Positions 5,567 through 10,059 of a stretch of DNA of 10,059 nucleotides are shown in pieces; the stretch's first letter is position 1, and each line of letters opens with the position of its first letter. The position numbers were made by a program, and so were the translations under genes. The stretch spans positions 1 to 10,059 of the forward strand of contig JAPYSD010000084.1 in the NCBI GenBank assembly GCA_029936705.1. Direction: 5' to 3'. The notes beneath the pieces are model-generated. The model ran no database searches. It was not told where the DNA came from and worked only from the letters and a program-made list of their open reading frames with translations. This stretch comes from Croceicoccus sp. (GTDB taxonomy: Bacteria > Pseudomonadota > Alphaproteobacteria > Sphingomonadales > Sphingomonadaceae).

Positions 5567-6265
5567 TCAGATCCTGACGCTGTAATCCACCGGGTCCTGG
5601 CGGCCCGTTTGCTCGAACCCCTGCTGGCGCAGCCTGCAGCTGTCACAAAGTCCGCATGGACGACAGTCTGGACCGGGGTCGTAGCATGACCAGCTCATCG
5701 ATGGATCGAGGTCCAGTTCGTAAGCCTTTTCGACAATCTCGGCCTTCGACATCAACTGCAGCGGCGCATGGATGGCGAATTTCGCGCCTTCGCTCCCAGC
5801 CTTCGTGGCGAGCTCGGCAGTTTTCTCGAAAGACGCAATGAACTCCGGCCGGCAATCCGGGTAACCCGAATAATCCAGCGCATTGACGCCGATAAATATA
5901 TCCTGCGCTCCGATGGCCTCGCACCAAGCCAGTGTGAGTGACAGGAACAAGAGGTTCCGTGCAGGCACATAGGTCACGGGAATGTCGGCACCCACCCCGC
6001 CTTTCGGCACGGCCATCTCACTCGTCAGCGCAGAGCCGCCGATCTTTCGCAAATCAAGAGGCAGAACGAGGTGTCGCTCGACACCTAGCGCCTCGGCTAT
6101 GACACCCGCACTTTCAAGCTCACGCCGGTGCCGCTGGTTGTAGTCAACCGTGAGCGCGTTGACCGAATAGCCTTGCGCCTTGGCTATCCCGGCGGTCACC
6201 ATGGAATCGAGCCCACCCGACAGCAGAACGACGGCAGGCTTCCCGTGTTGGTCATCTTTGATCAT
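5567..6265 (-). CDS. queC: 7-cyano-7-deazaguanine synthase (QueC)
   Basis: A 232-residue enzyme that uses ATP and ammonia to convert 7-carboxy-7-deazaguanine to preQ0 in queuosine (tRNA modification) synthesis. The N-terminal PP-loop motif SGGLDS (residues 16-21) binds ATP. YVPARNLLFLSLTLAWCEA and GVNALDYSGYPDCRPEFI are typical QueC blocks. The C-terminal zinc site is formed by Cys194, Cys204, Cys207 and Cys210 (C-x9-C-x2-C-x2-C), with an extra Cys201. Length is normal. No queD, queE or folE is nearby, so the pathway genes must be elsewhere. The gene lies 73 bases downstream of hslO on the same strand and may share its transcript. The ATG at 6263-6265 has only a weak AGGA about 17 bases upstream, inside a possible hairpin. 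Confidence 0.95.
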   Translation of the reverse strand: MIKDDQHGKPAVVLLSGGLDSMVTAGIAKAQGYSVNALTVDYNQRHRRELESAGVIAEALGVERHLVLPLDLRKIGGSALTSEMAVPKGGVGADIPVTYVPARNLLFLSLTLAWCEAIGAQDIFIGVNALDYSGYPDCRPEFIASFEKTAELATKAGSEGAKFAIHAPLQLMSKAEIVEKAYELDLDPSMSWSCYDPGPDCRPCGLCDSCRLRQQGFEQTGRQDPVDYSVRI

Positions 6266-6292
6266 GGCGCAGCGCTATAATGTCCTGCGCAG
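6266..6292 (-). promoter_or_regulatory. Inverted repeat in the queC leader covering the putative ribosome-binding site
   Basis: On the plus strand GCGCAG (6267-6272) and CTGCGC (6285-6290) are complementary, with 12 bases between. On the queC mRNA this would form a hairpin immediately before the start codon, partly covering AGGA (complement of 6283-6286). CTGCGCAG (6285-6292) is also an 8-base palindrome. Regulation through it is conjecture. Confidence 0.22.
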
Positions 6293-6338
6293 CCTCGCAA
6301 CAGGCCTATTCGGACTGGCGCATGGACCGCCTGCCTCG

Positions 6339-7247
6339 TCAGACCTCGACAGGAAATATGCGCGAACAGAATGCGCAATCGACCCTGATGAGGCCGTCGT
6401 CGTCGCGCATCTCGTCCAGTTCGCTGGCGCCGAACCGGGATAGTACACTGCGATAATGCTCGGCAGAGCACCTGCAACCGCGACTCAATTCAGCAATGGT
6501 CTCGACCCGCAGTTCCGCTTCCTCGTGAAACAGGCGCCAGAGCAGCGCTTCGACCGACAGACTTGCATCAGCGAGTTCGGCGTGCCTGACCGACGATCCC
6601 AGGATTTCGACATGCTCCCAGTTCGGATCGTCGTGCCGAACATGCAAACGCTCTCGGCCTTCCTCTCCGTCGGGAAGATATTGGAGAAGCAGCCCGCCCG
6701 CCACACAATGGCCGTCCTGCGATTGCACCGCGACCCGAAGGACTGTCGGCAATTGTTCCGACTGCCGGAAATAGTCCTCGCACGCTTCCGTCAGGGAACC
6801 GGCATCCAACGGTACGATCCCCTGATATCGCCCACCATCCGCTACGTCGAAGGTAATCGCCAGATAGGCTTCGGACCCGACGAGAGCGGATAGCGGCGGA
6901 TTGGCACCAAGGTCATTCAGCCGCTCTGCGTCGAACTTCACATAGCCGCGCAGCTCTCCGTCACGATAATCGCAAACCAGCATATCCACGATGCCGTTCG
7001 CCGACTGGGCCTGCATCGTCATCTGGCTACGGTCTTCCTTGCCAAGCGAACCGATCAGCGTGGCAAGCAGCAAGGCCTCGCCCAGCAAGTGCAGGATCGG
7101 CCCCGGATAGTCGTGCGCCGACAGGATCGTATCCAGCACCGGGCCCAGACGAACGCAGCGGCCCCGCACGTCGCGCTCCGGCAAGGTGAATCCCAGCACC
7201 ACGTCGAAGCCCGTTTCATCGGGCGGCAAGGTCGAACCGATCTCCAT
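6339..7247 (-). CDS. hslO: Hsp33 redox-regulated chaperone
   Basis: A 302-residue cytoplasmic chaperone that is switched on by oxidative unfolding and holds aggregating proteins. The N-terminal substrate-binding domain includes LHLLGEALLLATLIGSLGK, the block around MTMQAQSANG and DYRDGELRGYVKF. The C-terminal zinc/redox switch is C258-R-C260, 30 residues, then C291-A-F-C294 (CXC-X30-CXXC), with all four cysteines present. ATG 7245-7247 is chosen because its A is the last base of the argF stop (TGATG overlap), giving normal Hsp33 length. The longer in-frame ATG at 7316 would lie 70 bases inside argF. Translation is therefore probably coupled to argF. The argF-hslO neighbourhood is common in alphaproteobacteria. 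Confidence 0.95.
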   Translation of the reverse strand: MEIGSTLPPDETGFDVVLGFTLPERDVRGRCVRLGPVLDTILSAHDYPGPILHLLGEALLLATLIGSLGKEDRSQMTMQAQSANGIVDMLVCDYRDGELRGYVKFDAERLNDLGANPPLSALVGSEAYLAITFDVADGGRYQGIVPLDAGSLTEACEDYFRQSEQLPTVLRVAVQSQDGHCVAGGLLLQYLPDGEEGRERLHVRHDDPNWEHVEILGSSVRHAELADASLSVEALLWRLFHEEAELRVETIAELSRGCRCSAEHYRSVLSRFGASELDEMRDDDGLIRVDCAFCSRIFPVEV

Positions 7248-8176
7248 CAAAGCTGCTCGAACACCCAGCGCAGGATCGATTTCTGCGCGTGGATACGATT
7301 CTCCGCCTCGTCCCACACGACCGACTGCGGGCCTTCGAAGACTCCCTCGCTAACCTCATCACCGACATGCGCGGGCAGACAGTGAAGGAATACAGCGTCG
7401 GACTTGGCATGCGCCATCAACGCCTCGTTGATCTGGAACGGCTTCATCGCCGCGACCTTGTCATGGGCCATGTCCTGCCCCATCGACACCCATGTATCGG
7501 TGACGAGGACATCGGCGCCGCTCGCAGCCTCAACAGCATCGCGGGTCAATGTCACGACCGAACCGCGAGAACGCGCGAATTCGACGAATTCCTCTTCCGG
7601 TTCGAAGCCCTCGGGCACGCCGTAGCGGACGTTGAAGCCCATCAGGCCCGCCGCCTCGAGCACCGAGTGCAGCACATTGTTGCCGTCACCAAGCCAGGCC
7701 AGCTCCATCCCCTTCAGCACCTTGCCGTGTTCGACAAGGGTCAGGAGATCGGCCATGATCTGGCACGGGTGCGATCGGTCGGTCAGCCCATTGATGACCG
7801 GAACGCTCGCATGCTGGGCAAGTGCCTCGATCTTCGCGTGATCGTCCGTCCGGATCATGATGGCATCGACCATGCGCGAAAGCACCCGCGCGGTATCGGC
7901 GATCGTTTCGCCTCGACCGATCTGCATGCTGCCGGCTTCCATGATGATCGCGCTTCCGCCCAACTGACGCATCGCCATGTCGAAGGACACGCGCGTCCGG
8001 GTCGAGTTCTTCTCGAAGATCATCGCCAGCGTACAGCCGGCCAGCGGGGCATCGGCATCGCTTCGCCCTTTGGTCCAGCCGGCGCGCGCTTTCTTGCGAG
8101 CCACGGCGTCATCGATCATAGCCTGAAGCGCGTCGCTGCCTGCATCGGCAAGATCGAGCAGATGCCTCACGGTCAC
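7247..8176 (-). CDS. argF: Ornithine carbamoyltransferase
   Basis: A 309-residue enzyme that makes citrulline from ornithine and carbamoyl phosphate, the sixth step of arginine synthesis. Carbamoyl-phosphate-binding motifs are STRTR (58-62) and HPCQ (136-139). MQIGRGETIADTARVLSR (84-101) is the usual family block, and FLHCLPAH contains the catalytic Cys266 in HCLP (265-268). The residue after PAH is Val instead of the more common Arg (AHVGDEV), outside the catalytic motif. The start is a GTG (8174-8176) that overlaps the argD stop as GTGA, so the two are translationally coupled. The stop overlaps the hslO start by one base. Confidence 0.96.
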   Translation of the reverse strand: MTVRHLLDLADAGSDALQAMIDDAVARKKARAGWTKGRSDADAPLAGCTLAMIFEKNSTRTRVSFDMAMRQLGGSAIIMEAGSMQIGRGETIADTARVLSRMVDAIMIRTDDHAKIEALAQHASVPVINGLTDRSHPCQIMADLLTLVEHGKVLKGMELAWLGDGNNVLHSVLEAAGLMGFNVRYGVPEGFEPEEEFVEFARSRGSVVTLTRDAVEAASGADVLVTDTWVSMGQDMAHDKVAAMKPFQINEALMAHAKSDAVFLHCLPAHVGDEVSEGVFEGPQSVVWDEAENRIHAQKSILRWVFEQL

Positions 8177-9363
8177 GAGACGGCTTCCGGGCTATAAGCG
8201 GCAGCTCCAGCCGACAGCTTTTCCATGAATTCGTCGATATGAGCGTCCTCGATCACGAGGGGCGGAAGCACGCGCATGACATTGTCGCCCGCCGCGACGG
8301 CAAGCAACCCGTGATGATCGCGCAGATGCGCCACGAACGGCCGGCTCTCGACCTTCATCTTGACGCCCAGCATCAGCCCCTTGCCGCGAACCTCGCTGAA
8401 GAGTTCGGGATAGTTGCCGATGAACTGCTCCAGCCGTCCGCGCAGCTTTTCGCCGGTGGCGCGGACCTGAGCCAGGAACGCGTCGTTCCCGACCACATCC
8501 AGCACCGCCTTGCCCGCAGCCATTGCAAGCGGATTGCCGCCATAGGTGCTGCCGTGTGTGCCAAAGGTCATGCCCCGCGCCGCCTTTTCAGTGGCGAGGC
8601 ATGCGCCAAGCGGGAAGCCACCGCCGATGCCCTTCGCCGTGGCCAGGATGTCGGGTTCGATCCCATATTGCTCATAGGCGTACAGGGTTCCGGTCCGGGC
8701 CACGCCGCACTGCACTTCGTCGAGGACCAGCATGAGGTCATGCTCGTCCGCCAGCTTGCGCAGGCCCTGCAGGAACTCTTCCGTCGCGACGCGAATGCCG
8801 CCTTCGCCCTGGATCGGTTCGACCAGGAAGGCCGCGGTATTCGGGCCGATCGCCGCCTTCGCCGCTTCCAGATCATTGAACTCGACATAGCGGAAACCGG
8901 GAAGCATCGGGTAGAAACCCTTGTGCATCTTTTCCTGGCTCGACGCGCTGATGGTCGCCATCGTGCGGCCGTGGAAGGCGTTGTTGAAGGTAATGATCTC
9001 GAACTTCTGATCATCGCCGGCCGACTGGTGATAGATCCGCGCCGTCTTGATCGCGCATTCCACCGCCTCTGCACCCGAATTGGTGAAGAACACCGTGTCG
9101 GCGAAGGTCAGGTCGACCAGTTGCTGCGCCAGCGCCTCACCCTGCGGACTGCCGTAGAGGTTCGAGACGTGCATCAGCGTCCCGGCCTGCTGCTGGATCG
9201 CATCGATCAGCGCGGGATGCGAATGGCCGAGCAGGTTCACCGCGATACCGCTCGCGAAGTCGAGGAAACGGCGGCCATCTTCCGAGATCAGATGGCAGTT
9301 ATCTCCACGAACCGGCCGCACATCACAGCGCGGGTAAACGGGCATCAACGGCGTGATCGACAT
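8173..9363 (-). CDS. argD: Acetylornithine (succinyldiaminopimelate) aminotransferase
   Basis: A 396-residue class III PLP aminotransferase. It converts N-acetylglutamate semialdehyde to N-acetylornithine, and related enzymes also serve lysine synthesis. Visible blocks are FLDFASGIAVNLLGHSHP near the N-terminus, FFTNSGAEAVECAIKTAR (phosphate binding), FHGRT, LVEPIQGEGG, LVLDEVQCGVARTG (PLP-ring Asp) and ATAKGIGGGFPLG with the Schiff-base Lys244. HGSTYGGNPLA follows, also typical. ArgD is preferred over other class III enzymes because argF follows directly. ATG 9361-9363 is chosen because AAAGGA (complement of 9371-9376) lies 7 bases upstream. An out-of-frame ATG 4 bases earlier opens only a 14-codon frame. 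This is the first gene of an argD-argF-hslO unit. Confidence 0.95.
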   Translation of the reverse strand: MSITPLMPVYPRCDVRPVRGDNCHLISEDGRRFLDFASGIAVNLLGHSHPALIDAIQQQAGTLMHVSNLYGSPQGEALAQQLVDLTFADTVFFTNSGAEAVECAIKTARIYHQSAGDDQKFEIITFNNAFHGRTMATISASSQEKMHKGFYPMLPGFRYVEFNDLEAAKAAIGPNTAAFLVEPIQGEGGIRVATEEFLQGLRKLADEHDLMLVLDEVQCGVARTGTLYAYEQYGIEPDILATAKGIGGGFPLGACLATEKAARGMTFGTHGSTYGGNPLAMAAGKAVLDVVGNDAFLAQVRATGEKLRGRLEQFIGNYPELFSEVRGKGLMLGVKMKVESRPFVAHLRDHHGLLAVAAGDNVMRVLPPLVIEDAHIDEFMEKLSAGAAAYSPEAVS

Positions 9364-9386
9364 TCATATGTCCTTTGCAAACGCGG

Positions 9387-9413
9387 AAGGGGATTGTTGT
9401 GTTGGCTCCCCTT
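9387..9413 (-). promoter_or_regulatory. Inverted repeat in the argD leader
   Basis: AAGGGG (9387-9392) and CCCCTT (9408-9413) are perfect 6-base arms separated by 15 bases, about 25-50 bases upstream of the argD start. It could be a leader hairpin or an operator. It does not resemble an ArgR ARG box. No clear -35/-10 pair could be recognised in the 9364-9440 stretch. Confidence 0.25.
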
Positions 9414-9426
9414 GCCGAGGCCATTT

Positions 9427-9471
9427 AAAAACCGAACGGAAAATGGCGGCCCCCAACCGGGAACCGCCATT
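9427..9471 (-). terminator. Hairpin terminator of the cold-shock gene
   Basis: AATGGCGG (9442-9449) and CCGCCATT (9464-9471) are perfect 8-bp arms with a 14-base loop. In the minus-strand reading the stem is followed by TTCCGTTCGGTTTTTAAA, so a T-run lies about 10 bases after it, preceded by a small CCG-TT-CGG repeat. No T-run follows on the plus strand. It lies about 70 bases downstream of the cold-shock stop and separates it from argD. Confidence 0.55.
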
Positions 9472-9540
9472 CATGCCCATTTAGGGCTTCAGGCGGACGC
9501 GGTCAAACCCGGCTCCGCCCATCTATGTCGGCTGGGCCGA

Positions 9541-10059
9541 CTATTCCTGGATCGGAACGAGGTTCACGGCGGAATACTTGCCGCGTCGATCGACTTCGAG
9601 ATCGAACTCGAGTCGGTCGCCCTCGTTGATACCGGCCAGGCCGGACCGTTCCACCGCGCTGATATGGACGAAGGCATCCGCCTCCCCATCGTCGCGCGTG
9701 ATGAAGCCAAAGCCCTTCATGCTGTTGAAGAACTTCACCGTGCCGACAGCCTTGTCGCCCGTCAGCTCCCGCTGCGGCGCTTCGCGCTTGGCGGCAACCG
9801 GGATAACGTCACCCACGACCTGAAGATCGGCAGCGCTGATCTTGCCGCCGCGATCGACCAGGTTGAAGGCAAGTTCCTGCCCCTCGGCCAGGCCTTCGAG
9901 GCCGGCGCGCTCGACCGCGCTGATGTGGACGAACACGTCCTCACCGCCGTCTTCACGCTGGATGAAGCCGAAGCCCTTGTTGCTGTTGAAGAATTTTACG
10001 ACGCCCTTGCCGGCACCCACGACCTGCGGGGGCATGCGGCCACCACCGCCGCCGCCGAC
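9541..10059 (-). CDS. Double cold-shock-domain protein (N-terminus outside window)
   Basis: Two cold-shock (OB-fold) domains in tandem. Counting from the Met at 10035, domain 1 spans about 9-75 with RNP1 KGFGFI (20-25) and RNP2 VFVHIS (34-39). Domain 2 spans 98-164 with KGFGFI (107-112) and AFVHIS (121-126). A linker containing PQRELTGDKAVGTVKF joins them. These domains bind single-stranded RNA and DNA and act as RNA chaperones or antiterminators. The frame stays open from 10036 to the window edge and reads V-G-G-G-G-G-G-R before this Met. Double-CSD proteins in sphingomonads often have a long Gly/Arg-rich N-terminus, so Met 10035 is probably internal and the true start lies beyond 10059. The stop is TAG (9541-9543). 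The longer N-terminus is inference supported by the eight visible codons. Confidence 0.88.
   Translation of the reverse strand, partial: VGGGGGGRMPPQVVGAGKGVVKFFNSNKGFGFIQREDGGEDVFVHISAVERAGLEGLAEGQELAFNLVDRGGKISAADLQVVGDVIPVAAKREAPQRELTGDKAVGTVKFFNSMKGFGFITRDDGEADAFVHISAVERSGLAGINEGDRLEFDLEVDRRGKYSAVNLVPIQE

Noticed and set aside
6276..6281. Perfect TATAAT on the plus strand in the hslO-queC gap
   Set aside because: No -35 lies at 16-18 bases upstream and no plus-strand gene follows; probably chance.
6266..6338. preQ1 riboswitch upstream of queC
   Set aside because: The region lacks the conserved preQ1-I loop and A-rich tail; only a simple inverted repeat is present.
6339..7316. Longer hslO start at 7316
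   Set aside because: It would overlap argF by 70 bases and add residues unlike Hsp33; the TGATG overlap start at 7247 gives normal length.
7289..8197. Plus-strand frame of 302 codons opposite argF
   Set aside because: It is a shadow of argF, which shows all carbamoyltransferase motifs; the antisense translation has none.
9527..9541. GTCGGC-TGG-GCCGAC hairpin at the cold-shock stop codon
   Set aside because: The stem is good but has no T-run in either direction; the hairpin at 9442-9471 is a better terminator.

Overview
The window looks like chromosomal DNA of a GC-rich alphaproteobacterium, most likely Sphingomonadales (Sphingomonas/Novosphingobium/Erythrobacteraceae type). This rests on four things: a DivK-like cell-cycle receiver, an acyl carrier protein plus serine palmitoyltransferase pair (sphingolipid synthesis, typical of sphingomonads), an argD-argF-hslO cluster of the alphaproteobacterial type, and a Gly-rich double cold-shock-domain protein. 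The assignment comes from family recognition, not from a database search.

Left part, plus strand (1-1955): the 3' part of a divK-like response regulator, then a 79-residue specialised acyl carrier protein and, 4 bases after its stop, a 422-residue serine palmitoyltransferase. Together these catalyse the first committed step of sphingolipid synthesis. A YqaA/VTT-family membrane protein gene (1981-2613, minus) converges on them.

Middle, plus strand (2614-4193): a remnant of a gene transfer agent (GTA)/prophage head-tail cluster. An intact small-terminase gene is followed by a large-terminase gene that stops being terminase-like just after its ATPase N-terminal part. The sequence then passes, in another frame, directly into a DUF2793 tail-region gene. 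The simplest explanation is one large internal deletion that removed everything between terL and DUF2793. A hairpin with a T-run closes the remnant. This is the most notable observation in the window.

Next (4432-5546, plus): an OmpA-type outer-membrane protein with a run of 19 prolines between barrel and peptidoglycan-binding domain, followed by a strong and probably bidirectional terminator.

Right part, minus strand (5567-10059): queC (queuosine precursor synthesis) lies downstream of argD-argF-hslO. Those three genes are chained by overlapping stop and start codons. Upstream of argD is a double cold-shock-domain protein whose Gly-rich N-terminus runs off the window, with its own hairpin terminator. 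I found no rRNA, tRNA, CRISPR array or insertion sequence. Apart from the GTA deletion scar, most of the window is ordinary core genome.
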